A stretch of DNA of 64,000 nucleotides from contig NZ_CP137142.1 of NCBI RefSeq assembly GCF_045287255.1, forward strand, positions 2,108,001 to 2,172,000, written 5' to 3'. This document shows positions 36,096 through 44,981 of this stretch, piece by piece (the stretch's first letter is position 1; every line of letters begins with the position of its first letter). Source of the stretch: Henriciella sp045287255 (GTDB lineage Bacteria > Pseudomonadota > Alphaproteobacteria > Caulobacterales > Hyphomonadaceae). Under the pieces are notes generated by a model that searched no databases, had not been told where the DNA came from, and saw only the letters and a program-made list of their open reading frames with translations. A program made the translations under genes and the position numbers.

Positions 36096-37660
36096 CCCGG
36101 AACAACCGCAGCGATCAGGCGTGGCCCCGGTGCCGCAATCGCTTGCGCCAATGCGGCATCAAACGCCTCAGCTGTGGTCGCTTCAACCGCCGGAACCCCC
36201 ATACTCTCTGATAGCTTGACCCAATCAATGTCAGGCCCACCGATAGACAGCATATCCTTGGCTGTTGGGCCGGGGTTTCCTGCCCCAGTTCGATACAGTT
36301 CGATATTCAGGATACGGTAGGAGTGATTGACGAAGACAATCGTCGTGACGTCCGCGCCTTCACGCGCCATGCTCCACAGTGCCTGATTGGTATACATGCC
36401 CGCGCCATCACCGCTGATGCAGATAACCTTTCGGTCTGGTGCCCCAATCGCAGCGCCCAACGCCAACGGCATACCGAGGCCAATCGCACCGCCGGTCAAC
36501 ATCATCCAGTCATGCGGCTGCGCGTTTTGCGTTGGTAGATAAGACATCAAGCCATTTGAAACGCCATCATCTGAAACCAGTGCATTTTCAGGCATATGTC
36601 GCGCCAGACTTTGCCCGACTGTTGCCGCATTCAACTCACCGCTCGGGGCCTCTGGCTGTTTCAAAGCTTCAACCGGGGCCGCCTCCATCGCGCCGAGAGT
36701 ATCAGCCAGCGCGCTTAGAGTTGCCGCACTATCGGTGTCCGCCCCGCCGAGGTCGAAGGTTTCACAGCCCTCGGGCACCAGCAGACTCGGCTTTCCGGGA
36801 TAAGAAAAGAAGGCCACGGGCAGGCTCGTCCCGGCAACCAGCATCAAATCACTGCCTTCAAGATCAGCCATCGCGCCTTCAGCAAAATACTGCATACGCT
36901 CTGGCGCAAAGACACCAGCCCCGCGCCGCATCTTGGCATAGAATGTATCAGTCAGAACCCGAATGCCCGCTGCCTTCAGGCGCGCCGCTGCCTGTAGTCC
37001 GGCCTCAGTCAGCGCCGTACCATTCATTACGATAACTGGCTTGCTGGCGGCCTTGATCGCGGTTGCGGCCGCAGTGACCTTTTCTGCACTAACAGTGCGT
37101 AGACGAGGCGGGGTAATCACCGCGCCTTTTTCGCCGCCTTCAAGCCACGCACTATCCGCGGGCAAAAGCAGGGAAACAGGCCCCCGCTTCGGGCCTAAAC
37201 TTGCGGCAAAGGCTTCACTCGCCAGCTTTCCGGTTTCACCAACTTTGTCAGCGGATTTGATCCAGGCCGAGTTCGGTCCGGCCAAACCCATAATGTCACT
37301 CGTCAACGGCGCATCATATTTCAGGTGCGGAACCGCATGATCGCCAATGACGTTGACCATTGGTGAGTTTGCCCGACCTGCATTGTGAATATTCGCCCCT
37401 GCGTTCAGGTAACCGGCCCCCAAATGCAAAAGGGTCATGGCTGGCATACCCGTCGCTCGCGCAAAACCATCTGCAGCGCCAGTAGCCACACCTTCAAACA
37501 AACACAGCACGGAACGGATGCGCGGTTCACCATCCAGCGCCGTCACCAGATGCATTTCCGATGTCCCCGGATTGGCAAAACAGGCCGCAACACCATTGTC
37601 AGCAAGTGTTCCAACCAGTGCTTCTGCACCTGTCATTTTGGTGGTGTCTGTGTTGCTCAT
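36092..37660 (-). CDS. thiamine-diphosphate enzyme, acetolactate-synthase-like
   Basis: 522 residues from ATG 37660 (RBS GAGGG). PYR domain with FANPGTSEMHLVTALD and the catalytic Glu in LFEGVATGAADGFAR; central domain with PVIVMNGTALTE; PP domain with the ThDP motif GDGAGMYTNQALW...VNHSYRI. The family is variously called acetolactate synthase, benzoylformate decarboxylase or oxalyl-CoA decarboxylase-like. No small regulatory subunit (ilvH) follows, so it is unlikely to be the biosynthetic IlvB. It lies downstream of a CoA ligase gene but is separated by a terminator. Confidence 0.85.
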   Translation of the reverse strand: MSNTDTTKMTGAEALVGTLADNGVAACFANPGTSEMHLVTALDGEPRIRSVLCLFEGVATGAADGFARATGMPAMTLLHLGAGYLNAGANIHNAGRANSPMVNVIGDHAVPHLKYDAPLTSDIMGLAGPNSAWIKSADKVGETGKLASEAFAASLGPKRGPVSLLLPADSAWLEGGEKGAVITPPRLRTVSAEKVTAAATAIKAASKPVIVMNGTALTEAGLQAAARLKAAGIRVLTDTFYAKMRRGAGVFAPERMQYFAEGAMADLEGSDLMLVAGTSLPVAFFSYPGKPSLLVPEGCETFDLGGADTDSAATLSALADTLGAMEAAPVEALKQPEAPSGELNAATVGQSLARHMPENALVSDDGVSNGLMSYLPTQNAQPHDWMMLTGGAIGLGMPLALGAAIGAPDRKVICISGDGAGMYTNQALWSMAREGADVTTIVFVNHSYRILNIELYRTGAGNPGPTAKDMLSIGGPDIDWVKLSESMGVPAVEATTAEAFDAALAQAIAAPGPRLIAAVVPG

Positions 37661-37730
37661 AACAGCCCTCATAAACTTTTCTTGCCTCTGTTTAGGCGGC
37701 TATATGAATTTGAACAGGGGGCAAACAAAA

Positions 37731-37779
37731 ACAGGATGGCCATCCACCAAAAGCGGTCGACCATCCTGTTTCGGTCCGT
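37731..37779 (-). terminator. hairpin, probable terminator after the CoA ligase gene
   Basis: ACAGGATGG (37731-37739) and CCATCCTGT (37771-37779) are perfect inverted repeats with a 31-nt loop that can fold further (GGATGGCCATCC lies at its edge). On the minus strand a T-run (TTTTTG) follows. It lies ~130 nt after the ligase stop and ~70 nt upstream of the ThDP enzyme start. The long loop makes it less typical. Confidence 0.5.
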
Positions 37780-37910
37780 AGACAAGCCACAAAGGGGATA
37801 TGGCTGTTGGTGCGTTAGCGCACGCACTCAACACGGGCAATATGTTACGCTGCGATAGCAGTTGCAAGTTATCATTCTCAAGAATTATGTATTTGTCGCG
37901 AGAAAACGGG

Positions 37911-39776
37911 TCAGATGCAGATTTTATCACTCGTCAAAGTTGCTTCATAGAGCGAAGTAACCGCTCCAGCACGAAGACTTTGTGCCTTGTTTTGATTGAT
38001 ATATCCCTTTTCCGTTATTTCACCCGCATCTGCTTGCGGCGGTGTATCCTGTAAAAGGATGGCTCCTATGCGTGCCGCAGCATTAGGATTGGCAGCGTTA
38101 TGCTTGGCAATCCCGGCTTCAACACTCTCGCGTACTGTCTGATTGGTCACCAAATCTGACAAAGACAAGTTTTCGCCAACCAGGCGCTGACAATAACCTT
38201 CATTCAGAAACCCCAATAAACGAATATCATCACGGTTCAGGCCGCACACAACAACATCTGATAAAGCCCCATCAACCGCCTGCACCACCTGTACGCGTAG
38301 CTTTCCGGCAGAGACCCAGGTGCCATTCGCGAGTTTGAATTCTTCTGCGGTTCGCCCATCAAAGGCTAACCCTTTATTTGGGTTGTCCGGCTCAACAAAA
38401 CGAACCGCATCCCCAAGCTTATAGAAACCTTCTTCATCAAAGGCTTCGCGCGTTTTTTCAGCATTGCGATAATAGCCCGGCGTAACATTAACGCCTTTCA
38501 CCCGGAGCTCCTGCTTCTCCCCATTCGGAACCAGTTTGAAAACATTCCCCGGCAGCGGCAGGCCGATCAGGCCCATTGTGTCATTTGGCCAGTGCACATT
38601 GCTTGCGGTCGGGGCTGTCTCGGTTGCGCCATAGCCTGCCGAGAGCGAAATCCGCTCCCCCGTCAGGCGCACTGCCACTTTCTGTATCCGCTCATAGATG
38701 TCCTGCCCCATCGCTGCGCCGCCATAGGCCATCGAGCAGATGCGCTTAAAAAATGTTTGCGCCAGCACGTCATCTTTCTCGAATTCTGTCGCAAGCGCTG
38801 CCCAAGCCGCCGGGACGGTCGTATGCTGGGTGGTTGAAACCTCGCGCAGGTTACGCAGCATTTCCGGCAGACGCGCAGGCGTTGGTGCCCCCCAGTCAAT
38901 ATACAGCGTCCCGCCCCAATCGGTCATATTATGCAGGATCGCATTCGCCCCATACGTATGACTCCACGGCAGAAAGTTGCACATCACCTGATGGCCACCG
39001 CTAAGCTCTGTCAGGCGCGCCTCATCCCAGACCGAGCGAATCATCTTGGCATTGGCCGCAATCATCTCATGGGTATTGATCACCGCCTTGGGCTCGCCCG
39101 TAGATCCAGAGGTCAGCATGTATTTGGCAACGGTATCCGGCTGTAGCTGAGCATAGGCTGTATCAACCGCATCGCCGAGCGCAGCCCCAAACGCATCAAG
39201 CGAGACGCTCTTATAACCTGTAGGGGCGCGGCGCGAGTAAATCACCAAACGGTCTCCAACGCTCATACCCTCAAGCCCGCGTTGATACTCCTGCCCATCC
39301 TCGACATAGATGAACTTTGGACCGATCAGGCCATCAACATAATTCAGCCGGGCAAAATCCTGACTGAGCAAAGCATAGGCGGGCGTCACGGGTACTACCG
39401 GACTGCCCGCCAACATCGCGCCATACATCACCAGCGCATGATCAATGGCATTGCGCGACAGGATCATAACCGGGGCTTCCGGCCCACCGCCATGTTCCAG
39501 AAAGCCTGCGGCAATCGCCTGAATGCGCTGCCAGGCCTCACCATAAGTGAGCGTCTGCCAGCCCTCTTTCGTGCTGTCGACAGGGTCGCGTTGCGCCAGC
39601 CAAACCCGATCTGGAGCGACGCTGGCCCAGTGCTTAAACGGCACCAGCATGTGCGCAGGATAGTCTTTCAAGGGCTGCCCATTGGACAGGTAAACCGCCT
39701 CGCCCCGCTGCTCGATGACCAGTTTCTGAGGCAGATAAGGCACCTCACGAAACGGGATATGGCTTGTTTCACTCAT
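37911..39776 (-). CDS. feruloyl-CoA-synthase-like acyl-CoA ligase
   Basis: 621-residue adenylate-forming enzyme. P-loop TSGSTGEPKAVINTH, second core motif YGATET, and the AMP ribose-binding FDGRTAEEFKLANGTWV. The C-terminal lysine motif EITEKGYINQNKA follows the feruloyl-CoA synthase pattern. Typical FCS acts on hydroxycinnamates, but no hydratase/aldolase or vanillin dehydrogenase gene is adjacent, so another aryl or alkyl acid is possible. Start 3 nt after the K+ channel stop, with an AAAGAA-type RBS inside that gene. Confidence 0.87.
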   Translation of the reverse strand: MSETSHIPFREVPYLPQKLVIEQRGEAVYLSNGQPLKDYPAHMLVPFKHWASVAPDRVWLAQRDPVDSTKEGWQTLTYGEAWQRIQAIAAGFLEHGGGPEAPVMILSRNAIDHALVMYGAMLAGSPVVPVTPAYALLSQDFARLNYVDGLIGPKFIYVEDGQEYQRGLEGMSVGDRLVIYSRRAPTGYKSVSLDAFGAALGDAVDTAYAQLQPDTVAKYMLTSGSTGEPKAVINTHEMIAANAKMIRSVWDEARLTELSGGHQVMCNFLPWSHTYGANAILHNMTDWGGTLYIDWGAPTPARLPEMLRNLREVSTTQHTTVPAAWAALATEFEKDDVLAQTFFKRICSMAYGGAAMGQDIYERIQKVAVRLTGERISLSAGYGATETAPTASNVHWPNDTMGLIGLPLPGNVFKLVPNGEKQELRVKGVNVTPGYYRNAEKTREAFDEEGFYKLGDAVRFVEPDNPNKGLAFDGRTAEEFKLANGTWVSAGKLRVQVVQAVDGALSDVVVCGLNRDDIRLLGFLNEGYCQRLVGENLSLSDLVTNQTVRESVEAGIAKHNAANPNAAARIGAILLQDTPPQADAGEITEKGYINQNKAQSLRAGAVTSLYEATLTSDKICI

Positions 39777-39779
39777 ACT

Positions 39780-40562
39780 TCATTCTTTCCCGCGGGTTTC
39801 AATACAGATCGCGACACCGCAATGCTTGCAATGCACGGCATCTCGATCATGGCGCATAAGTCCGCATGTCTGGCATTCATGGTCAACCTTGCCGCCGGGG
39901 AGCGTAACCGCGCGCAACAGGCGCAAGAACAGGGTCAGACCAAGCACCATGATAACAATCGCCAGAACCCGGCCCCAGATCCCTTCCATCAGGATATCGC
40001 CATAGCCGGTTGTGGTCAGGCTGGTCACCGTGAAATAAAGGGCATCTACGAAATTATCGATGCCCTCATTCACATCCTTTTGTTGCACATAAACCAGACC
40101 CGCCATCATGAAGATGAAGACGACAAGATTGGTTACGCGATCAAAAATCCGTTCGCGCGCTTTCAAATATGCCGAGACTCGTTTGAGCCGCCGCAACAGC
40201 GTAAACGCCCGGATGATCCGCACCGCGCGCAACAGGCGCAGAAAGGCATAATTCTGGGTTACCAGCGGGGCAAACATCGTGAACACGACAATCATGTCCG
40301 CCCAGTTATAAACCTTGCCCCAATATTGGGTTTTTGGTCGGGCAATATAGAATCGTGCAGCCAGATCGACGGCAATCACACTCCCAATAACATAATCCCA
40401 GACCGGGTGTGACAGGCCACGATCCTGGAACGGGGCAATCAGAAAATAACCAATACTGACAATATCGAAAACGAGTAGCAGGAGCCGAAACATATAGGGC
40501 CCACGCCCATGCCCCTCATACAGCCAGAATAACTGCCTGTTCAGTCCCTTACGCTCGCTCAT
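39780..40562 (-). CDS. voltage-gated-type potassium channel with C-terminal zinc ribbon
   Basis: 260 residues, six TM segments. An S4-like helix carries regularly spaced Arg (RLLRAVRIIRAFTLLRRLKR, ~109-128). The pore has the selectivity filter TTGYGD at 184-189. After the last TM a short tail holds two CxxC knuckles (C230/C233 and C245/C248, CQTCGL...CKHCG), a zinc-ribbon-like module in place of an RCK or cyclic-nucleotide domain. ATG 40562 chosen; TTG 40571 is in frame. It sits 3 nt upstream of a CoA ligase. Confidence 0.9.
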   Translation of the reverse strand: MSERKGLNRQLFWLYEGHGRGPYMFRLLLLVFDIVSIGYFLIAPFQDRGLSHPVWDYVIGSVIAVDLAARFYIARPKTQYWGKVYNWADMIVVFTMFAPLVTQNYAFLRLLRAVRIIRAFTLLRRLKRVSAYLKARERIFDRVTNLVVFIFMMAGLVYVQQKDVNEGIDNFVDALYFTVTSLTTTGYGDILMEGIWGRVLAIVIMVLGLTLFLRLLRAVTLPGGKVDHECQTCGLMRHDRDAVHCKHCGVAICIETRGKE

Positions 40563-40763
40563 CTGCCCCAACGCCTTTTCGCCGACTCATTTCAGTAAGT
40601 ATGGCGGAGCGATTTGCCCCTGTCACCCAAGCGAAAACGCTCGCGCTTTTGTGAGCTAACACTGCTGTGAGGGCTTGGTGAAAAGACGTCAGATGCATGT
40701 GATCGAGAGGCCATTTATGCCCGCAGCCAGCTCGGAAGGTTTCTGGCAATAAGGACATGATCA

Positions 40764-41501
40764 ATGACAACACTCAAAATCGCCGCAACGGCTGCCACCC
40801 TCGCTCTTTCAGCTGCTGTGGCTCATGCCGATGATGATCAGGGCTTTTACGTGGCTGGTTTTGTCGGCGCAGGATTTCCGGGCGATGCAGACCTGACCGG
40901 GATACAGAACCCCGTTGCGGGCGCACCCGGCACTGCTGGCGCGCCAGCACAGATCGCGGTGGAGTACGAGAATGATGTCACATTCGGTGTGGCGCTTGGT
41001 TACAAGACAGGCTGGGAATTCTTTGACCTGTTCAACCCGCGGTTTGAGCTGGAGTATTCACGTCTGGAAGCCGATGTCAGCAGTGGCGGTTTCAATGGTG
41101 GCAACCAGCCCTTCAGCGGTGAGACCACCATCGATTTCTTCCTGATCAATAATTACAGCGACCTGATCTGGACCGACAATCAGAGAATTGTCCCCTTCAT
41201 TGGTGGCGGTCTCGGCGTTGGCCGGGTTGATGCAAACATTCTCTACGCGGGTGGCGGCGCCACAAGTCCAAACTTTGTTGCAACTGGCGATGATACAGGT
41301 CTTGCCGGAACCATTGCCGGGGGTCTGACATTCAAGACAGATAGCGCATGGGATATTTACGGCGAAGCGCGCTACTTCCAGATCCGTGACCTTGAGTTTG
41401 ACCGCCGTTTCATTGGCGGTGGTCAAAACCTCTTCAACGCCAAAGTCAGCGATGATTTTGACGGCGCGACCGTAACCATAGGCGCGCGTTACAAGTTTTA
41501 A
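40764..41501 (+). CDS. outer-membrane beta-barrel protein
   Basis: 245 residues. Signal peptide ending AHA, then eight-stranded barrel character with alternating residues: GFYVAGFVGAGFPGD, TFGVALGYKTGWEFFD, PRFELEYSRLEADV, VPFIGGGLGVGRVD, WDIYGEARYFQIRDLEF and a C-terminal ATVTIGARYKF with terminal Phe, the Bam signal. Resembles OmpA-like/opacity-type porin-fold proteins. RBS AAGGA, 8 nt before ATG 40764; an out-of-frame ATG lies at 40757. Strong terminator follows. Confidence 0.9.
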   Translation: MTTLKIAATAATLALSAAVAHADDDQGFYVAGFVGAGFPGDADLTGIQNPVAGAPGTAGAPAQIAVEYENDVTFGVALGYKTGWEFFDLFNPRFELEYSRLEADVSSGGFNGGNQPFSGETTIDFFLINNYSDLIWTDNQRIVPFIGGGLGVGRVDANILYAGGGATSPNFVATGDDTGLAGTIAGGLTFKTDSAWDIYGEARYFQIRDLEFDRRFIGGGQNLFNAKVSDDFDGATVTIGARYKF

Positions 41502-41533
41502 GGGCTCTCCATTTTCCTCAACTTAAGCCCTTA

Positions 41534-41566
41534 TGGCCTGATGCGTTTATCATTCGCATCAGGCCA
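41534..41566 (+). terminator. rho-independent terminator of the barrel protein gene
   Basis: A perfect 12-bp stem: TGGCCTGATGCG (41534-41545) with CGCATCAGGCCA (41555-41566), loop 9 nt, followed by TTCTTTTG. It lies 32 nt after the stop and also ends near the convergent amidohydrolase gene. Confidence 0.92.
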
Positions 41567-41581
41567 TTCTTTTGAGTGCGC

Positions 41582-42925
41582 CTAAGCCCCAATCGGGCCA
41601 AGCGTTTCAACAAAGCGGACTGGCTTGCCGCCACCTTTGCGAGTGATCTCACCATCACGCATGACAAAGCCGCCCCGTACAATTGTTGCCACAGGCCAGC
41701 CGGTAGCCTCGAACCCATCATAGGGTGTCCAACCGGATTTGGTCTTCACCCAGTCATGCGTAATCGTCTCATGCCGTTTCAGGTCGACTACGGTAAAGTC
41801 AGCGTCATACCCTTCGGCAATCCGGCCCTTATTGGCGATCCCGAACACGCGCTGCTGACCATAGGAGGTCAGCTCAACGAAACGCTGCAAGGACAGTTTG
41901 CCGTTCGCGACATGGGTCAGCATCACTGGCACCATGGTCTGCACACCCGGTGTCCCTGAGGGCGAGGCCGGATATGGGCGATCCTTTTCTTCCTTGGTGT
42001 GCGGGGCATGGTCAGAGCCGATAACATCGACAATCCCGGCATTGATGGCCCGCCACAGGGCATCCTGATGGCGCTGTTCACGGATTGGCGGGTTCTGCTG
42101 GGCATAAGCACCCAGCCGTTCATATGCGTCCGGCGCTGCCAGTGTCAGATGGTTCGGCAGCACTTCAACGGAGGCAACATCCTTGGCATCCCGCAAAAGC
42201 TCCATCTCTTCGGCAGTTGAAATGTGCAGGACATGAATACGCTTACCGACCTTGCGAGCGAGCTTTAGTAGCCGCCGGGTTGAGCTGACCGCAGCCTCAA
42301 CATCGCGAACCACCGGATGGCTCGTCCAATCGCCCTCAACAGCCAGATGACGGCGCTCTTCCAGACGGAACTCATCTTCTGAGTGGAACGCTGCCCGGCG
42401 TTTAATCGCGCGCAGAACCCGCTCAACACCTTCATCATCCTTGACCAGCAAGTCGCCCGTACTGGCCCCCATGAAGACTTTGACACCGCAACAGCCCGGC
42501 ATCTGCTCCATATCGGTCAGCAGCTCAGCATTCTCATTGGTTGCGCCGGCAAAGAAAGCATGGTCAGTGTCCATCCGGTCCTTGGCCCGGTCGAGCTTGT
42601 CGAGCAGCAGGTCCGGCGTAATCGTCGACGGATTAGTGTTCGGCATCTCGAAGACGGTACACACCCCGCCAAGCGCAGCTTGCCGAGCGCCCGTTTCCAA
42701 ATCTTCCTTATGCGTCAGACCCGGTTCTCGAAAATGCACCTGGCTATCAATCACGCCCGGCAAGATGTGTAATCCAGTCGCGTCATACACCTCACCAGCA
42801 TCGGCCTTGGACAGGTCCCCAATCGTCGCAATCGTCTCCCCGATCACGCCAATATCGGTTACCGCTTCCCCACCCGGAGAGACCACCGTCCCACCGCGCA
42901 AGATCAAATCATAAGTCTTGGTCAT
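41582..42925 (-). CDS. dihydroorotase-like cyclic amidohydrolase
   Basis: 447-residue amidohydrolase. The N-terminal metal motif, usually HxH (DVHVHLREPG), reads DSQVHFREPG here: Gln62 in place of the first His, with His64 retained. Lys149 in GVKVFMGAS fits the carbamylated lysine of hydantoinase-type enzymes. Other ligands: His181 (FHSEDEF), His234 (VLHISTAEE), Asp305 (SDHAPH). Total length and fold match class I dihydroorotases (PyrC), usually the third pyrimidine step. The Gln substitution makes the biosynthetic role doubtful; allantoinase or hydantoinase activity or a PyrC-like homologue is possible. pyrB is not adjacent. Confidence 0.8.
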   Translation of the reverse strand: MTKTYDLILRGGTVVSPGGEAVTDIGVIGETIATIGDLSKADAGEVYDATGLHILPGVIDSQVHFREPGLTHKEDLETGARQAALGGVCTVFEMPNTNPSTITPDLLLDKLDRAKDRMDTDHAFFAGATNENAELLTDMEQMPGCCGVKVFMGASTGDLLVKDDEGVERVLRAIKRRAAFHSEDEFRLEERRHLAVEGDWTSHPVVRDVEAAVSSTRRLLKLARKVGKRIHVLHISTAEEMELLRDAKDVASVEVLPNHLTLAAPDAYERLGAYAQQNPPIREQRHQDALWRAINAGIVDVIGSDHAPHTKEEKDRPYPASPSGTPGVQTMVPVMLTHVANGKLSLQRFVELTSYGQQRVFGIANKGRIAEGYDADFTVVDLKRHETITHDWVKTKSGWTPYDGFEATGWPVATIVRGGFVMRDGEITRKGGGKPVRFVETLGPIGA

Positions 42926-42976
42926 GGCTTATCTTATGACGGACTCTACACGCCCTGTCACGATCCATTCGAGGCC

Positions 42977-43636
42977 TTAGGGTGCGGGTAAATGCCCCGT
43001 TTTCACATAGATCAGGCAGCCCTCTTCAGAGAAAGGCGTATGCTCCGAGAGATGCGGGCTGCGCAGCCATGTCCCTTTGGGATAATCGCCATACTCATCC
43101 TGAAATGTACCCTCCAGCACGAGGATCTCTTCCCCGCCCCAATGGCGGTGGCGATTAAACACGGTACCCGGCTCCCATTTGACCAAAGCGACACTCTCAT
43201 GGCCATGGCTATGCAGGGGCTGAACACTCAGGCCATCAACAAGCCCCGGGCGGAACCCCTCCGCTCGTGTATCGATTGCCATTTGTATCTGATCATCCTT
43301 GGCAAACTGGTGCAGCTTTACAAAAATCGTACAGCCATCCTTGCTGTGCGGGCTATGCTTGGTGCCAATCGGATTTCGCAGATAAGAGCCTACCGGATAA
43401 TCGCCATGTTCATCAGAGAACACCCCGTCGAGCACGATGATTTCCTCACCGCCACCATGCTCATGCTCGCTGAAATAGGAGTCCGGCGCATAGCGCACGA
43501 TTGAAGTCGCCCGCGCCACTTCATCGCCAATGCGATCCAGCATCTGACGGTCAACCCCGGCCATAGGTGAAGCAACCCAGTCTACATCACCCGGACGCAC
43601 TACGGCACGTTGAGAAAAATCAGATCGAATGTGCAT
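42977..43636 (-). CDS. ChrR-type double cupin protein
   Basis: 219 residues from ATG 43636, chosen because AAGGAG lies 6 nt upstream; ATG 43657 lacks a good RBS. Two cupin modules: the first with EHEHGGGEEIIVLDGVFSDEHGDYPVGSYLRNP, the second with RHRHWGGEEILVLEGTFQDEYGDYPKGTWLRSP. Both keep the metal-binding His and Glu. The family is related to the cupin half of the anti-sigma factor ChrR, but here no zinc anti-sigma domain is present. It may be a dioxygenase-like enzyme or a small-molecule binder. Downstream partner of the TetR gene. Confidence 0.85.
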   Translation of the reverse strand: MHIRSDFSQRAVVRPGDVDWVASPMAGVDRQMLDRIGDEVARATSIVRYAPDSYFSEHEHGGGEEIIVLDGVFSDEHGDYPVGSYLRNPIGTKHSPHSKDGCTIFVKLHQFAKDDQIQMAIDTRAEGFRPGLVDGLSVQPLHSHGHESVALVKWEPGTVFNRHRHWGGEEILVLEGTFQDEYGDYPKGTWLRSPHLSEHTPFSEEGCLIYVKTGHLPAP

Positions 43637-43682
43637 ATCAGTCTCCTTTTCGCTCATTTTTTCCGGAGCGAAGAATAGGTGA

Positions 43683-44249
43683 TTAAGGGGCCACCAGCCG
43701 GGCTCTTAGCGCTTTGGTTGCGAGATCAAACGCGGCCATATCCTTGCTTGCCCGAGCCAGAAGTTGCGCCCCTTCCATCAAGGCAAGACAGGCAGCAGCC
43801 TCGCTATTTGCATCGGTAACGGTGGATATAGAGCCATCCGTTCGCCCCGCCTGAAACACAGCCTTCAACCAAGCACCACTTGTCTCATGAAAATGCTGTA
43901 GCTCCGATAGAACTGTTTCCGACAAGCTGTCCCGGTCAGACGCCAAAGCGACGCAAAGGCAAACCTGTTCGCCCTCATTGAGCGCGTCCCGATAAAGATC
44001 GATATACGCAGCGAGTTGCACAGAAGCAGGCCATCCCTGTCTCGACAGTTCCTCAAGCCGGGCTAGGAATGCAGCGCTATACCGCGCGATCAGCGCCGCA
44101 GCCAGATCAGCCTTGGTTGTAAAATGATGGTGGATACTGGCCTTGCGAATCCCAACCACAGCAGAGAGATCAGCATAGCTGAACCCCTCATAGCCGCGCT
44201 GACGACATACGGTTTCTGCCGCATCCAGAAGACGATCGCGTGTTTCCAT
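43683..44249 (-). CDS. TetR/AcrR-family transcriptional regulator
   Basis: 188 residues. N-terminal helix-turn-helix (SYADLSAVVGIRKASIHHHFTTKADL, ~24-49) typical of TetR, then a ligand domain with Cys-containing helix VCLCVALASD. The Tyr of the usual YYHF is replaced by His (IHHHF), a common variant. Upstream lies an inverted repeat CCTAC-N6-GTAGG six bases before the start, a likely operator. It probably controls itself and the cupin gene 46 bp downstream, and maybe the divergent YhhN gene. Confidence 0.9.
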   Translation of the reverse strand: METRDRLLDAAETVCRQRGYEGFSYADLSAVVGIRKASIHHHFTTKADLAAALIARYSAAFLARLEELSRQGWPASVQLAAYIDLYRDALNEGEQVCLCVALASDRDSLSETVLSELQHFHETSGAWLKAVFQAGRTDGSISTVTDANSEAAACLALMEGAQLLARASKDMAAFDLATKALRARLVAP

Positions 44250-44254
44250 ACCTG

Positions 44255-44270
44255 CCTACCTAGTAGTAGG
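44255..44270. promoter_or_regulatory. candidate TetR operator
   Basis: CCTAC (44255-44259), 6 nt, GTAGG (44266-44270), an inverted repeat in the 76-bp gap between the divergent tetR and YhhN-family starts. Its position suggests it can block both genes. Direct repeat content (TAGTAGTAGG) makes the exact core uncertain. Confidence 0.55.
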
Positions 44271-44325
44271 TTGATCTGCATTCAAGCCCTATTCTATTGG
44301 CGCTTGGCTGGTCTATGGTCGTCTG

Positions 44326-44964
44326 ATGGGTATTGATTCGCTGGCACTGGTATTCGCTTTCGTGGCTGCAGGGCTCTATGGGTGGCTCTACTGCAATGCT
44401 GCTCCCTCCTTACCGCGTGTAACGTTTAAGACTGCGGCCACAGCAGCTCTGACCGTGTATGCATACCTCTCAGGAGATCCCATCTTACTGGTCGCCGCGC
44501 TCGGGTTCAGTACACTCGGTGATGCTTTATTGGGGGCCAGTGAGGACAAGTTCCTGCTCCCGGGCATGGGGGCCTTCGCTTTGGCTCATCTGGCCTATGT
44601 TGCGCTCTTCTATCCGGCCATTGCCTTACCCGCGAGCCCACTGGTTTTGCTGATCATTGGCATCCTCACACTTGGATCTATCCTTCTCATCCGCTGGCTA
44701 TGGCCAAGCATAGAACCCAGCATGCGCGTGCCTGTCGCCGGATACATGCTCATCATTCTCTCCATGGTGGCTTTGGCGCTTGAGCTGCCACCGGCTTATT
44801 GGCTCGTTATGATCGGCGCACTGGCTTTTGCCGCGTCTGATGCCATCCTCTCGATTGAGCTGTTCAAGCTCAAACCCGGCGCGCCAGCGCGGGTTTACAC
44901 ATCACGCCTGGTTTGGGGACTCTACTTCGGTGGTCAGGCCATGATCACAATAGGCTGGTCATAG
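44326..44964 (+). CDS. YhhN/TMEM86-family membrane protein (lysoplasmalogenase-like)
   Basis: 212 residues, eight or so hydrophobic segments. Family motifs: KTAATAALTVYAY near TM2, LGFSTLGDALLGA with the conserved Asp, GMGAFALAHLAYVALF, and FAASDAILSIELFK with the second conserved Asp/Ser. The mammalian member TMEM86B hydrolyses lysoplasmalogens; bacterial activity is assumed by homology. Divergent from the TetR gene. Confidence 0.88.
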   Translation: MGIDSLALVFAFVAAGLYGWLYCNAAPSLPRVTFKTAATAALTVYAYLSGDPILLVAALGFSTLGDALLGASEDKFLLPGMGAFALAHLAYVALFYPAIALPASPLVLLIIGILTLGSILLIRWLWPSIEPSMRVPVAGYMLIILSMVALALELPPAYWLVMIGALAFAASDAILSIELFKLKPGAPARVYTSRLVWGLYFGGQAMITIGWS

Positions 44965-44981
44965 GCGGTCACGCTTCCTAA

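Noticed and set aside
37700..37930. Minus-strand open frame of 76 codons between the CoA ligase and ThDP gene
   Set aside because: Overlaps the terminator-like hairpin and shows no RBS or protein-like pattern.
39282..40412. Plus-strand open frame of 376 codons opposite the CoA ligase and K+ channel
   Set aside because: Spans two genes with full catalytic motifs on the other strand; His- and Gln-rich shadow translation with no domain.
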